Shown in pieces: positions 48,342 to 57,706 of a DNA stretch of 64,000 nt. The stretch is taken from positions 3,535,501 through 3,599,500 of the forward strand of contig NZ_CP106753.1 of NCBI RefSeq assembly GCF_025642115.1, given 5' to 3'. This stretch comes from Chitiniphilus purpureus (lineage in GTDB: Bacteria; Pseudomonadota; Gammaproteobacteria; Burkholderiales; Chitinibacteraceae). The position numbers were made by a program, and so were the translations under genes. The notes under the pieces are model-generated. The model had not been told where the DNA came from. It ran no database searches and saw only the letters and a program-made list of their open reading frames with translations. How positions within the stretch are numbered: position 1 is the stretch's first letter; each line of letters opens with the position of its first letter.

Positions 48342-49379
48342 TTATTCGGCATTGATCAGCGGTGTCTTCACCGCCAATTGATGATGCACCTGTTCAGCGA
48401 TACGCTGGATCACGCCTGCACGCGCCTCTTCCACCGCCTGCTTGAGTGCCCAGTAGAAGGCCACGCTATCCGCGCCGCCGTGGCTTTTTACCACGATACC
48501 GTTCAACCCCAGAAGCGATGCGCCGTTGTAACGGCGCGGATCGACCCGCTTTTTGAAGCGGCCGATCACCGGCCAGGCCAGGCCAGCCAAGGCGCGGGTC
48601 CACCAATTGCGGAAGAATTCCTCCCGCAGGAAATCCGAAAGCATCTTGGCCAGGCCTTCCGAGGTCTTGAGCGCGACATTGCCGGTGAACCCGTCGCAGA
48701 CCACCACGTCCACTTCGCCGCTGTAGAGGTCATCCCCCTCGACATTGCCGACGAAATTGAGCTGTGAGGCGCGCAACAGCTCGCCCGCCTCGCGCACTAG
48801 GCCGTTGCCCTTCATTTCCTCCTCGCCCACGTTGAGCAGCCCCACGGCCGGATGGGACCGGTCCTTGACCGCCGCGAACAGCGACGCACCCATGATGGCG
48901 AAATGCATCAGGTGCTCGGCGGTGCAGTCGACGTTGGCGCCCAGATCAAGCACGCAGGTCTCGCCGCCCTTGCGGGTCGGCATCATTTTGGCGATGGCCG
49001 GCCGCTCGATCCCGCTGATGGTCTTCAGCACGAAGCGCGCGGTCGCCATCAGCGCCCCGGTGTTGCCGGCCGATACACAGGCGTTGGCCTCCCCCGACTT
49101 GACGAGGTTGATCGCCACGCGCATCGAGGAATCCTTCTTGTTCTTCAACGCCGACTGCGGGGCCTCGTCCATGGTGACGACTTCGCTGGCGGCATGGATG
49201 CGCAGCCGGGGGCCGCATTGCCGGCGCTGCGCCTTGAGTTCGGCCTCGATGGCATCGGGCAGGCCGACCAGTACCACATTCACATCCGGATGCTGATCCA
49301 GAAAGCGCAACACGGCAGGCACGGTAACGTGCGTGCCATGGTCGCCACCCATCGCATCGACGGCTACGGTGATATCCAT
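48342..49379 (-). CDS. plsX: acyl-ACP:phosphate acyltransferase PlsX
   Basis: A 345-residue enzyme making acyl-phosphate for phospholipid synthesis. It begins [13 protein letters not shown] and contains [37 protein letters not shown] and [17 protein letters not shown]. It occupies the standard position between rpmF and fabH. Confidence 0.97.
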   Translation of the reverse strand: MDITVAVDAMGGDHGTHVTVPAVLRFLDQHPDVNVVLVGLPDAIEAELKAQRRQCGPRLRIHAASEVVTMDEAPQSALKNKKDSSMRVAINLVKSGEANACVSAGNTGALMATARFVLKTISGIERPAIAKMMPTRKGGETCVLDLGANVDCTAEHLMHFAIMGASLFAAVKDRSHPAVGLLNVGEEEMKGNGLVREAGELLRASQLNFVGNVEGDDLYSGEVDVVVCDGFTGNVALKTSEGLAKMLSDFLREEFFRNWWTRALAGLAWPVIGRFKKRVDPRRYNGASLLGLNGIVVKSHGGADSVAFYWALKQAVEEARAGVIQRIAEQVHHQLAVKTPLINAE

Positions 49380-49485
49380 GAATTTCCTGGCTGGGTTGTC
49401 CAGAATGGCGAACGGCGCAAGCAGGGCCCGCCTGCTTGCGCCGTCATCATAACCTTTTGGTTATGAAGGGGTTTCAGCCTGTCGC

Positions 49486-49665
49486 TTACTCGCCCTTGGC
49501 CTTGAGCACGCGGCGGCCACGATAGTAGCCGTTCGGGCTGATATGGTGACGCAGGTGCACTTCGCCGGTGGTCGGCTCGACCGCGAGCGCCGGGTTGGTC
49601 AGAAAGTCGTGGGCACGATGCATGCCGCGCTTGGACGGGGACTTTTTGTTCTGTTGGACAGCCAT
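49486..49665 (-). CDS. rpmF: 50S ribosomal protein L32
   Basis: A 59-residue basic protein: [20 protein letters not shown], ending [14 protein letters not shown] with the [11 protein letters not shown] segment. It lacks the Cys pairs of zinc-binding L32, as in many proteobacteria. The reading frame is too short for many gene-finding cut-offs. It lies between yceD and plsX. Confidence 0.96.
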   Translation of the reverse strand: MAVQQNKKSPSKRGMHRAHDFLTNPALAVEPTTGEVHLRHHISPNGYYRGRRVLKAKGE

Positions 49666-49699
49666 GGTGAAACTCCTTGAAAACCAGTATCTGGGTCAG

Positions 49700-50191
49700 T
49701 CAGTCTTCCGCTTTCCTGGTTTTCAAAGTCGCCAGGACTGCAAACGGATTCGGTTTTTCGGCGCCTTGCGCCTTGGCCACGCCCGCGCAGGCATCGTGCC
49801 TGGGTGCGAAGGGGATGGCCAGCAATACTTCGTCTTCCACCAGCCGCGCCACGTCAAGCGCCGGATCGGCCAGCATGCCTTCGAGGTCCTCGTCGTGCGC
49901 CTCTGCCTCGTCGAGCAGGGCTTCGTCGTGGAACTGCGTCAGCGTCGTCTCAAGCGCCAGCGGCCAGGCCATGGGCTTGAGGCACCGTTGGCAGACGAGA
50001 TTGACCTCGCCGCTCACGCGCAGCCGCAACACCGGGCGCTGATAGCGATCCGTCTCGCCGGCGATCTGCCAGCTCAGGCTGCCAGTGGTGTCGGCCAGCC
50101 TGTCGTGCAGGCGGCCCAGCGCGGCCAGCGTGACTTCACCGGCAAGCGAGCGTGCCTGCCTTGCGAATTCGGCACTATCAATAACCGGCAT
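49700..50191 (-). CDS. YceD/DUF177 family protein
   Basis: A 163-residue protein linked to 23S rRNA maturation in several bacteria. It has VIDSAEFARQARSLAGEV, the paired cysteines VNLVCQRCLKPM and LVEDEVLLAIPFAPRHDAC, with EKPNPFAVLATLK at the C-terminus. I choose the ATG at 50191 since an in-frame ATG at 50224 lies inside the probable -10 box and would not be transcribed. No clear Shine-Dalgarno is seen. Confidence 0.88.
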   Translation of the reverse strand: MPVIDSAEFARQARSLAGEVTLAALGRLHDRLADTTGSLSWQIAGETDRYQRPVLRLRVSGEVNLVCQRCLKPMAWPLALETTLTQFHDEALLDEAEAHDEDLEGMLADPALDVARLVEDEVLLAIPFAPRHDACAGVAKAQGAEKPNPFAVLATLKTRKAED

Positions 50192-50222
50192 GGACTGTGG
50201 GCGGACGAAGCGGAAGGGGCGC

Positions 50223-50252
50223 ATGATACAATCGCGCCGCCAACGCTGTCAA
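50223..50252 (-). promoter_or_regulatory. promoter of the yceD-rpmF-plsX-fab operon
   Basis: Read leftward, TTGACA and TATCAT are 18 bp apart, six and five of six consensus bases. Initiation would fall about 25 bases before the yceD ATG at 50191. The maf gene starts on the other strand 35 bases away. Confidence 0.6.
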
Positions 50253-50286
50253 AGCCTTTTCCACCCGCCGTCCAGTCCGATTTTCC

Positions 50287-50883
50287 ATGCAAAAACAAGA
50301 CGCTCCGTCTGTCCTCATCCTTGCTTCCGCCTCGCCTTACCGCCGTGAACTGCTCAGCCGGCTGGGGCTGCCTTTCGACATTGCCGCCCCCCAGGTCGAC
50401 GAGACCCCGCTGCCGGACGAACCGGCGGCCAAGACCAGTCTGCGACTGGCGATCGCCAAGGCCACGCGCCTTGCCGGGCGCTTTCCCGGCGCCTTGCTGA
50501 TCGGCTCGGACCAGGTGGCCCTGCTCGACGGACAGCAGCTGGGCAAACCCGGCGATCATGCCCGGGCGACGGCGCAGCTGCGCGCGATGCGCGGGCGTAT
50601 CGTCGAATTCCATACTGCCGTGGCACTGTACAACGCCGCCAGCGACGCCGTGCAGACCCACGTCGATCTGACGCGGGTCATGATGCGCGACTACAGCGAT
50701 ACCGAGATCGAAACCTATCTGCTGCGCGAGCGCCCTTACGATTGCGCCGGCAGCGCCAAGATCGAAGCACTGGGCATCACCATGGTCGCCGCGGTCGAAA
50801 GCCGGGATCCGACGGCGATCATCGGGCTGCCGCTGATCGCGCTGTGCGCGATGCTGCGCAGCGAAGGCGTGGCGCTGCCATGA
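50287..50883 (+). CDS. Maf-family nucleoside triphosphate pyrophosphatase (YceF type)
   Basis: A 198-residue house-cleaning NTPase with LILASASPYRRELLSRLGLPF, the DETPLP loop, LIGSDQVALLDG and KPGDHARATAQLRAMRGR. Residues in this subgroup fit m7GTP pyrophosphatase (YceF) rather than dTTP/UTP-type Maf. It prevents modified nucleotides from entering RNA. Its stop overlaps the next start. Confidence 0.92.
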   Translation: MQKQDAPSVLILASASPYRRELLSRLGLPFDIAAPQVDETPLPDEPAAKTSLRLAIAKATRLAGRFPGALLIGSDQVALLDGQQLGKPGDHARATAQLRAMRGRIVEFHTAVALYNAASDAVQTHVDLTRVMMRDYSDTEIETYLLRERPYDCAGSAKIEALGITMVAAVESRDPTAIIGLPLIALCAMLRSEGVALP

Positions 50884-51593
50884 ACAGCGGCACCCTCTAC
50901 CTGATCCCGGTGCCACTTGGTGGTGACCGGCTCGACCATATCCTGCCGGCCGACGTGATCGCCACGGCGTGCCGCCTGACGCATTTCGTGGTCGAGGATG
51001 CCAAGACCGCGCGCGCCATGCTCAAGACACTGGGCACGCCGCATCCATTGCGCAGCCTGACGCTGGCGGAGCTGAACGAACACACGCCCGAGAGCGCGCT
51101 CGCCGCACTGCTGGCGCCGTTGCTCGCCGGGCACGATGTCGGCCTGATGAGCGAAGCCGGCTGTCCGGGCGTGGCCGATCCCGGTGCGAACCTGGTCCGG
51201 CTGGCGCATGCGCACGGCGTGCGCGTCTGTCCGCTGGTCGGACCCTCCTCCATCCTGCTGGCGCTGATGGCCGCTGGCGCCAACGGCCAGCAGTTCCGCT
51301 TCAACGGCTATCTGCCGGCACAGGAACCGGCGCGCACCGAGGCGATCCGCCGGCTGGAACAGGACTCCGCGCGCCAGCGGCAGGCCGAGATCTTCATCGA
51401 GACGCCGTATCGCAACGACGCGCTGCTGGGCGCGTTGCTCGCCGCCTGCAGGCCCGGGACGCAGCTGACCGTGGCGCGGGATCTCACGACGCCGCAGGAA
51501 TGGATCGCCAGCCGCAGCATCACCCAATGGCGCAACGCCGAGCGCCCACAGCTGCACAGGCATCCGGCCGTGTTCGTGCTGTACGCCGTGTAA
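50880..51593 (+). CDS. RsmI-type SAM-dependent (tetrapyrrole-methylase fold) methyltransferase
   Basis: A 237-residue methyltransferase with TLYLIPVPLGG, DVGLMSEAGCPGVADPGANLVRLAHA, the VGPSSILLALMAAG loop and FIETPYRNDALL. This is the fold of RsmI, which 2'-O-methylates C1402 of 16S rRNA, but the N-terminal GNLGD motif is altered to PLGGD, so it may be a paralogue. It is coupled to maf by an ATGA overlap. Confidence 0.88.
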   Translation: MNSGTLYLIPVPLGGDRLDHILPADVIATACRLTHFVVEDAKTARAMLKTLGTPHPLRSLTLAELNEHTPESALAALLAPLLAGHDVGLMSEAGCPGVADPGANLVRLAHAHGVRVCPLVGPSSILLALMAAGANGQQFRFNGYLPAQEPARTEAIRRLEQDSARQRQAEIFIETPYRNDALLGALLAACRPGTQLTVARDLTTPQEWIASRSITQWRNAERPQLHRHPAVFVLYAV

Positions 51594-51647
51594 CCGGCTC
51601 CGATCAGCGGGGCCGCTAGAATGGACTCCCATTGCCCGAGAGACACC

Positions 51648-52706
51648 ATGAGCCGCTTCTGGAGCCCCATCGTCGCCCGTCTGACGCCGTATGTGCCCGG
51701 CGAACAGCCCAAGATCAGCAACCTGATCAAGCTCAACACCAACGAGAATCCCTATCCGCCGTCGCCGCGGGTGCTGGCCGCGCTTGCCGAGGCCGGTGAC
51801 GAGGGGTTGCGCCTGTACCCGGACCCGAACGCCGAGGCGCTCAAGTCCACCATCGCGCGGTATCACGGTGTACGGCCCGAACAGGTGTTCGTCGGCAACG
51901 GCTCGGACGAAGTGCTGGCCCTCGCCTTCATGGCCCTGCTGCGCCATGATGCGCCGCTGCGCTTTCCGGACATCAGCTATACCTTCTACCCGGTGTATTG
52001 CGGGCTCTACGGCATCGACCACTGCATCGTGCCGCTCAACGAGGCGTTCGAGATCGACCTTGCCGACTACGCGGGCACGCCAGGACCGGTGATCTTTCCC
52101 AACCCGAATGCGCCGACAGGGCGGCTGGTGTCGCTGGCGCAGATCCGGGCGTTGTTGCAGCAGTTGCCTGACGAGGTCGTGGTGGTTGACGAAGCCTACG
52201 TCGACTTCGGTGGCGAAAGCGCGATCGCGCTGGTAGCCGACCATCCTAACCTGCTGGTGGTGCAGACCCTGTCGAAGTCGCGTGCGCTTGCCGGGCTGCG
52301 GGTCGGGTTCGCCATTGGCCATCCGGAGCTGATCGAGGCGCTGGAGCGGGTGAAGAACAGCTTCAACTCCTACCCGCTCGACCGGCTGGCCCAGGCCGGC
52401 GCAGTCGCATCGTTCGAGGACGAAGGATATTTCCAGGAGATGCGGGCCAAGGTGATCGCCAGCCGTGAATGGCTGATCGAGGATCTGACGGGGTTGGGAT
52501 TCTCGGTGCTGCCTTCGGCTGCCAACTTCGTCTTCGCCCGCCACGCCACGCGCGATGCGGCCGGGCTTGCGGCGGCACTGCGCGAGCGCGCCATCGTGGT
52601 ACGCCACTTCAGGCTGCCACGCATCGAGCAGTATCTGCGTATTTCGATCGGCACCGATGCGCAGTGCGATGCGCTGGTGAAGGCGCTCAGCGAAATCCTG
52701 GGCTGA
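51648..52706 (+). CDS. hisC: histidinol-phosphate aminotransferase
   Basis: A 352-residue PLP aminotransferase for the seventh step of histidine synthesis. It has [38 protein letters not shown], the PLP lysine in [15 protein letters not shown] and RISIGT. GAGAGAC lies before the ATG at 51648. Other his genes are not in the window. Confidence 0.94.
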   Translation: MSRFWSPIVARLTPYVPGEQPKISNLIKLNTNENPYPPSPRVLAALAEAGDEGLRLYPDPNAEALKSTIARYHGVRPEQVFVGNGSDEVLALAFMALLRHDAPLRFPDISYTFYPVYCGLYGIDHCIVPLNEAFEIDLADYAGTPGPVIFPNPNAPTGRLVSLAQIRALLQQLPDEVVVVDEAYVDFGGESAIALVADHPNLLVVQTLSKSRALAGLRVGFAIGHPELIEALERVKNSFNSYPLDRLAQAGAVASFEDEGYFQEMRAKVIASREWLIEDLTGLGFSVLPSAANFVFARHATRDAAGLAAALRERAIVVRHFRLPRIEQYLRISIGTDAQCDALVKALSEILG

Positions 52707-52733
52707 GCACCACCGGTGAGGGCGGCGCGCCGC

Positions 52734-53660
52734 TCAGCGCGCCAGCCTGACCTTGGCGACCACCTGGTTGCCCCGCCCCTGGTATTCCACCGAGTCGAAG
52801 GAAAGCATGCGTGCCATCGAGATGCCGCGGCCGTGCGGGTCGAAGGCACGCTCCGGCGCGAATTCCAGAAAGGGTTTCCAGTCGAAGCCCTCACCTTCGT
52901 CGCTGATCACGAAGATCAATTCATCCTCGCCACGGCTGAACTCGACCTGCACCCACCGGTCGCGGAACTGCGGGTGCGCCAGGCGGGATTCCACCTCCTC
53001 CTGCCAGCGCCCGGTCTGCAGCAGCCGGGTCTTCTCGCCGTAGTTGATGCCAAGGTTGCCATGCTCCACGGCATTGACCAGCAATTCGGACAGGCCGAGC
53101 GCGACGCGCTGCGGGTCCGGACAGGTCTGCGAGAGCAGCAGCGTCAGCTGGCGGGCCTCGACCAGCGAACGCAGCCGGAACGCCCCGTGGTACAGCAGCT
53201 GGTAGCCAAGTGCCTGCTCGGCGATCTGCGCTTCGAGTTGCTGGCGCTCCTGGCGCGAGCCCACCGCGGCCGCGACGATGGCCAGCAGCATATCGCGCTG
53301 GAACGGCTTGATCAGGTAGTAGTAGGCCCCGGCGGCCAAGCCCTCACGCACGTTCTCGGCCGCGCCGACCGCCGTCTGCATCACCACCGGCACATCAGCG
53401 AGTTCCGGCTGCTGCTTGAGCCTGGCCAACAGCGCCATGCCGTCCATGCGCGGCATCATGCGATCAAGCAGGACGGCGTCGAACGCGTGGTCGCGGACCA
53501 GGACGTTCCAGGCGGCCTCGCCGTCCTCGGCCGGCACCACGTCATAGCCTGCGTCCTGCAGATGCTCGGTCAGTATCTCGAGATTGAATGGCTCGTCGTC
53601 GACGACCAGCACCCTGCCCTTGCCTGGTTGGCTCCCCATGCCTTCTATTTCCCGTTGCAT
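52734..53660 (-). CDS. response regulator with a C-terminal RsbW-like ATPase domain
   Basis: A 308-residue protein. The N-terminal receiver (about 15-130) has VVDDEPFN, the phospho-acceptor in VLLDRMMPRMDG and IKPFQRDM. A coiled linker leads to a histidine-kinase-like ATPase domain (about 170-308) with ALGLSELLVNAVEHGNLGI (N box), ISDEGEGFDW (G1) and HGRGISMARML (G2), close to anti-sigma kinases such as RsbW/SpoIIAB. It probably controls a partner-switch protein on phosphorylation. The start at 53660 or 53639 is uncertain. It is 48 bases after parA-like. Confidence 0.88.
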   Translation of the reverse strand: MQREIEGMGSQPGKGRVLVVDDEPFNLEILTEHLQDAGYDVVPAEDGEAAWNVLVRDHAFDAVLLDRMMPRMDGMALLARLKQQPELADVPVVMQTAVGAAENVREGLAAGAYYYLIKPFQRDMLLAIVAAAVGSRQERQQLEAQIAEQALGYQLLYHGAFRLRSLVEARQLTLLLSQTCPDPQRVALGLSELLVNAVEHGNLGINYGEKTRLLQTGRWQEEVESRLAHPQFRDRWVQVEFSRGEDELIFVISDEGEGFDWKPFLEFAPERAFDPHGRGISMARMLSFDSVEYQGRGNQVVAKVRLAR

Positions 53661-53708
53661 GCACTCTGCCGCCAACTATAGCGTCGGGCTCGACGCAACG
53701 AAAGCGCT

Positions 53709-54485
53709 TTACGTGACACCCGGCAGGCTCTGGTAGAGCGCCAGGAATTCGCTTGCGAGCTTGTGCCGTGCATCCAACCAGATCAGGGGGACTGCGCGCT
53801 CGTGCGACTCGCGTACTTTGACCGAGCTGGACAGGTAGGCGGGCAGCACCGGCAACCCCTGCGCCTTCAATTCCTCGACCAGCCGCCCGGGCAGGCTGGC
53901 ACGCGGCTGGAACTGGTTGACCACGATGCCCTCGATGTCCAGGTCGCGGTTATGGTCGGCGCGGATCTCGTCGACCCGCGCGAGCAACGCCAGCAATGCG
54001 TCGCGTGAAAAGGTGTCGCAGTCGAACGGGATCAGGCAGCCGTTGGCGGCGATCAGCGCAGACAACGTGAAGAAGCCGAGCGCAGGCGGGGTGTCGATCC
54101 ACACTTCGTCGAACGCGTCGGCCAGCTCCACCAGCGATTCGCGCAGCTTGTAGATCTTGTAGCGCGCTTCAAGCTTGCCCTGCTGCTCAGCGATCGCGGG
54201 ATGCGAGGGCAGCAGCGAGAGCCCGGGAAACGGCGTGGCATGCACGAAGGCACCCAGCGGCTTGGCGTAGAGGCTGAAATTGAGCACCTGCTCGAAATAC
54301 TGGTCCAGCCCCGGCTGCACTGTCGTGGCGTCCTCGCCCAGCAGATAGCGGCTGGCATTGCCCTGCGGATCGAGGTCGACCACCAGCACCCGCCGCCCAC
54401 TTGCCGCCGCCACCGCGGCAAGATTGACCGTGATCGTGGATTTGCCCACGCCCCCTTTCTGGTTGAACACCACGCGCCGCCGCAT
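53709..54485 (-). CDS. orphan ParA-type ATPase
   Basis: A 258-residue deviant-Walker ATPase with NQKGGVGKSTITVNLAAVAA at residues 7-26, VDLDPQGNASRYLL and the DTPPALGF switch. AAGGAG precedes the ATG. No parB gene or parS-like repeats flank it, so it is not a chromosome partition pair. Orphan ParAs place protein complexes, for example chemotaxis arrays, pili or signalling clusters, and the following response regulator may be its client. Confidence 0.9.
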   Translation of the reverse strand: MRRRVVFNQKGGVGKSTITVNLAAVAAASGRRVLVVDLDPQGNASRYLLGEDATTVQPGLDQYFEQVLNFSLYAKPLGAFVHATPFPGLSLLPSHPAIAEQQGKLEARYKIYKLRESLVELADAFDEVWIDTPPALGFFTLSALIAANGCLIPFDCDTFSRDALLALLARVDEIRADHNRDLDIEGIVVNQFQPRASLPGRLVEELKAQGLPVLPAYLSSSVKVRESHERAVPLIWLDARHKLASEFLALYQSLPGVT

Positions 54486-54699
54486 CTTCGCTCCTTTGCT
54501 GCACTGCAATATGAGTCGCGCCAATATAGCACGCGCCAGCCGGATTACATTGCCATATTCGCCGCAGATCGGCGCAAGTTGCGGAAAAAATCACCGCTTT
54601 TCCTGGTAAATTGCCCCCGCATCGGCTTGGTTGCGCTCCGTAGACTTGGCTTCGATGGTCCGGCCGCTGCCGGGCCAAGTAACACAAGGAGGCTTTCCG

Positions 54700-55728
54700 A
54701 TGACGCGCAAACTCACCCCCATCGCATTCGCCCTGCTGCTGGGCGCAGGTCCGGCGCTGGCCGATGTAGAGATCGACGGTTCGTTCGAAGGTGGCGTCAG
54801 CGCCAACGACATGGGCAGCCAGAACCAGATGCGCTCCGACTACGAGGCCATCATCGGCCTTGCCGGCAGCGATGCACTCGACGGCGGTGGCACGCTGCGC
54901 TGGCGGCTCGAACAGAGCGCCAGCAATTTCGGGCCGGGCCGTGACGACGCGGCACGCTTTGGCGGGCGCGAGGCCTGGATCGGCTACGACAGCGACCTCG
55001 GCCTGGTGCGCGCCGGCAAGATGAAGTCGCCGCTCTATGAGATGCTCGACGGCCGCTACCGCGACACCGGCGCCCGTTTCCTGATTTCTGAGTACGGGCT
55101 GGGCCAGGCGCAACGTCCGGGCAGCAGCGTGCGCTACGACAGCCCGGGCTTCGGTGGCCTGTCGTTCTCCGCCCTGTACAACCTGGAGGACCAGGGCGAC
55201 AACGATCACTACGGTTTCGACCTGGCAGCCCGTTATGCCCAGGCCGGGCTGTTCGTCGATGGCGCCTATCAGGAACGCAACAATGCCGATGGACGCGACG
55301 ACCTGAGCGTGGGCAATGCGGCGCGCTTCGACAGCCGCAACTGGTTCGCCAGTGCCGGCTACAACTTTGCGAACGGTCTGGGTGTGAACGGCGGCTACAA
55401 GTCGATGGCCTACACCCCGGCCGGCGGACGCAAGGCCGAGCAGGATCTGTGGTTCGCCCAGGGCAGCTACAACAGCGGTAAACACGGCACCTACCTTACC
55501 TACATGCAGCTGGGTGATCTGGCCGACCGCGCCGACAGTGGCGCCCAGGCGGTGGCGGCACGCTACAACTACAGCCTCTCCAAGCAGTCGCTCGCCTATG
55601 TGGAAGGGCGCTATGTATGGAACGACGCCAATGCGGGGTACGGCCCGACCAACGATACGACCGATTACCTGGGTGCGCCGGGCAAGGACACCAGCCGCGT
55701 GATGGCCGGCCTGAAGACCCACTTCTGA
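54700..55728 (+). CDS. Gram-negative porin
   Basis: A 342-residue outer-membrane protein with signal peptide ending PALA and mature start DVEIDGSFEGGVS. It has the general porin pattern of the betaproteobacterial trimeric family: GRDDAARFGGREAWIGYDSDLGLVRAGKMKSPLYEM loop-3 region, GSSVRYDSPGFGGLSFSALYNLED, and the C-terminal phenylalanine (GLKTHF) needed for outer-membrane insertion. AAGGAGG precedes the ATG. Confidence 0.93.
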   Translation: MTRKLTPIAFALLLGAGPALADVEIDGSFEGGVSANDMGSQNQMRSDYEAIIGLAGSDALDGGGTLRWRLEQSASNFGPGRDDAARFGGREAWIGYDSDLGLVRAGKMKSPLYEMLDGRYRDTGARFLISEYGLGQAQRPGSSVRYDSPGFGGLSFSALYNLEDQGDNDHYGFDLAARYAQAGLFVDGAYQERNNADGRDDLSVGNAARFDSRNWFASAGYNFANGLGVNGGYKSMAYTPAGGRKAEQDLWFAQGSYNSGKHGTYLTYMQLGDLADRADSGAQAVAARYNYSLSKQSLAYVEGRYVWNDANAGYGPTNDTTDYLGAPGKDTSRVMAGLKTHF

Positions 55729-55740
55729 TCATCCTGTCCA

Positions 55741-55770
55741 AAAAAAACGGCGCCCCATGGGCGCCGTTTT
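55741..55770 (+). terminator. rho-independent terminator between porin and chitinase
   Basis: An 8-bp stem ACGGCGCC/GGCGCCGT, extended by A/T pairs, has A7 on one side and T4 on the other, so it can serve both convergent genes. Confidence 0.85.
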
Positions 55771-55786
55771 GCATTGCCGCAGCCGG

Positions 55787-57148
55787 TCAGGGCAGCGTCC
55801 TGAGGTGCGCGGCAACCGGTTTGGAAAAGTTGTAGCCGTCGTAGCGGTCCCAGTTGATCGACCAGGTCATCACCCCGCGGAAATCGGGGTAGGCCTGCTT
55901 GGGCACCACCGAACCGCAGTTCTGCAACCGGGTCAGGCAGTTGAGCGCGTTGTTGACGATGGCCGGGGTGACGAAACCGCGTCCGGCCGAACGCCCGCCC
56001 GACGGCACGCCGAAGGCCACCTGGTCAGGGCGCAGGCCCTTGAATTCCCAACCGGTACCGTAGTTGGTCTTGAAGCCTTCGATCAGCATCAGGCTGCCGC
56101 CGACCAGCGCATCCACCGTGCCTTCCTGCAGGATCGCGCCGTTGGTGTAGGTGAAGCCGCCGTTGTTGTAATACTGCACGTGGATCAGGTTCAGATCGTT
56201 GCGCAGGCCATCGATGATGGGCAGATAGGCGCCCCAGATGCTGCCGTAGGCCACATAGGCACCTTGCACATACGGGTGCTCGGGCGCCATCGACAGATAG
56301 AAGTTCGGTCCGACCTTGGCCTTGAGCTGCTTCATCGCGATGATCAGGTTGTCGATGATGGGCGCATTCAGCGATACGCCGCTGCCCCCTTCCAGATCCA
56401 GATCGATCCCGTCCAGGCCGTATTTGGTGATGATGCCGTACAGGCTGTTGACGAGGTTGGTCACATCCGAAGCGGTATTGAGCGTGATCGTACCGTCCTG
56501 GCCCCCCAGCGACAGCACCACTTTCTTGCCCTTGGCGCGCTTGGCGGCGATATCGGCGATGAACTGCGCCTCGCTGCCGGCGTTGGGGTCAAGGTGGAAC
56601 GCTACGTTGCCCGCACCGGCATTGTCACCGAAGGCCAGCACGATCACGTCCCAGTCGTCGCTCACCTGGCTGATCGGGAAGGTGGGGCCGGACGGGTTGG
56701 TGAAGTTGTGCCAGTAGCCGACCAATGCATGCCGGATGGGCGGGGAGATCGGCGTCGGGGTGACGACCGGGGTCGGGGTCACCACCGGAGTGGGCGTGAC
56801 CACCGGGGTCGGGGTCACCACCGGCGTCGGGGTGACGATCGGCGTCGGCGTCACGACCGGGGTCGGCGTCGGGGTGGGTTGGGTACCGCAGTTGCCGCCG
56901 GTGCGCCAGAGCGCAGGCGTTGCCGCGGGATTCCAGCCGGTGCCCACATAGGCGGTATGGCTGACCGCGGCGGTATACGGTTGCCCTGCATAGCTGACCA
57001 CCGTGCCGGCGACATAGGTCTGGCCTTCGGCCCAGACGGCGCAGGCAGCGGTTGCGGCCGGCGCCGTGCCGGCCACGGACAGCACGGCGCAAAACCATGC
57101 CACCCAACGCCGGCTCATCAGCTGACGCATCCATCGTTGCGTTGTCAT
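55787..57148 (-). CDS. secreted GH18 chitinase with N-terminal chitin-binding module
   Basis: A 453-residue exported enzyme. A signal peptide ends near residue 35. Residues 36-87 are a CBM5/12 chitin-binding module (CAVWAEGQTYVAGTVVSYAGQPY...ALW). A Pro-Thr linker made of six VVTPTP-type units occupies 98-133. The GH18 barrel follows, with YGLDGIDLDLEGG (the DGxDxDxE motif, acid Glu253) and VVLSLGGQDG upstream. It splits chitin outside the cell. GGAG lies 9 bases before the ATG. Confidence 0.95.
   Translation of the reverse strand: MTTQRWMRQLMSRRWVAWFCAVLSVAGTAPAATAACAVWAEGQTYVAGTVVSYAGQPYTAAVSHTAYVGTGWNPAATPALWRTGGNCGTQPTPTPTPVVTPTPIVTPTPVVTPTPVVTPTPVVTPTPVVTPTPISPPIRHALVGYWHNFTNPSGPTFPISQVSDDWDVIVLAFGDNAGAGNVAFHLDPNAGSEAQFIADIAAKRAKGKKVVLSLGGQDGTITLNTASDVTNLVNSLYGIITKYGLDGIDLDLEGGSGVSLNAPIIDNLIIAMKQLKAKVGPNFYLSMAPEHPYVQGAYVAYGSIWGAYLPIIDGLRNDLNLIHVQYYNNGGFTYTNGAILQEGTVDALVGGSLMLIEGFKTNYGTGWEFKGLRPDQVAFGVPSGGRSAGRGFVTPAIVNNALNCLTRLQNCGSVVPKQAYPDFRGVMTWSINWDRYDGYNFSKPVAAHLRTLP
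56750..56857 (-). repeat. six 18-bp repeats encoding the Pro-Thr linker of the chitinase
   Basis: Units code VVTPTP with one IVTPTP; they differ at third bases only in a few places. The linker also recurs, shortened, behind the lipobox of the sugar dehydrogenase gene at 26.4 kb. Confidence 0.85.
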
Positions 57149-57706
57149 TTGCTCATCTCCATCCTGGTTTTATCGTGCACGCCCCATAGGCGCACCAGCA
57201 GAGGTTTAGTGCGCGGCGCAGACAGCGTCAACATCGGCAAGTTGTTAATTAAATTAGCATTTTCTAGTTGCCGCCCCCGCCAGCCCGCGCCGTTGCTGAT
57301 TACTGGAACAAAAGACAGTGCGGCGACGCCGTTGCTTCCCGCCGGACGGCTGCCATACAAGCCACCTTGAAAACCATGACGCCAGCCCCACTATTGCCAG
57401 CCAGTGCCGGTTCAGCGCTTGCCGCCGTCGGTTGCCCGGCCGGGACAGGCCGGCCCCGGTGTGCACGAAGCGACCGGGGGTGACGCACCCAGGCATGCAG
57501 CGCAACGGCTGTGCTTGCGGCCTGGCGTCGCAGCTACCGGGGCACTGTGGATGCTGCGCGGCCTCATTGCCGGTTGCGGCATCCCGGGTACGATGCGTCC
57601 GGCCGCTGACGGCATGCCGGACAATCCGGCGCACGCCGCCGATACACATGATCGCAGGTCCTGGCTTCGGTCCCGGACCGGTTTTTAATCTGGAGGTTGT
57701 TCACCC
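57149..57706. other. long intergenic region between chitinase and htpG
   Basis: It holds the leftward chitinase promoter and the rightward htpG promoter. An AT-rich patch (TTGTTAATTAAATTAGC) lies at about 57240-57260. From 57280 to 57690 the GC content is high but no frame gives recognisable protein. I cannot assign promoter boxes with confidence. Confidence 0.4.
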
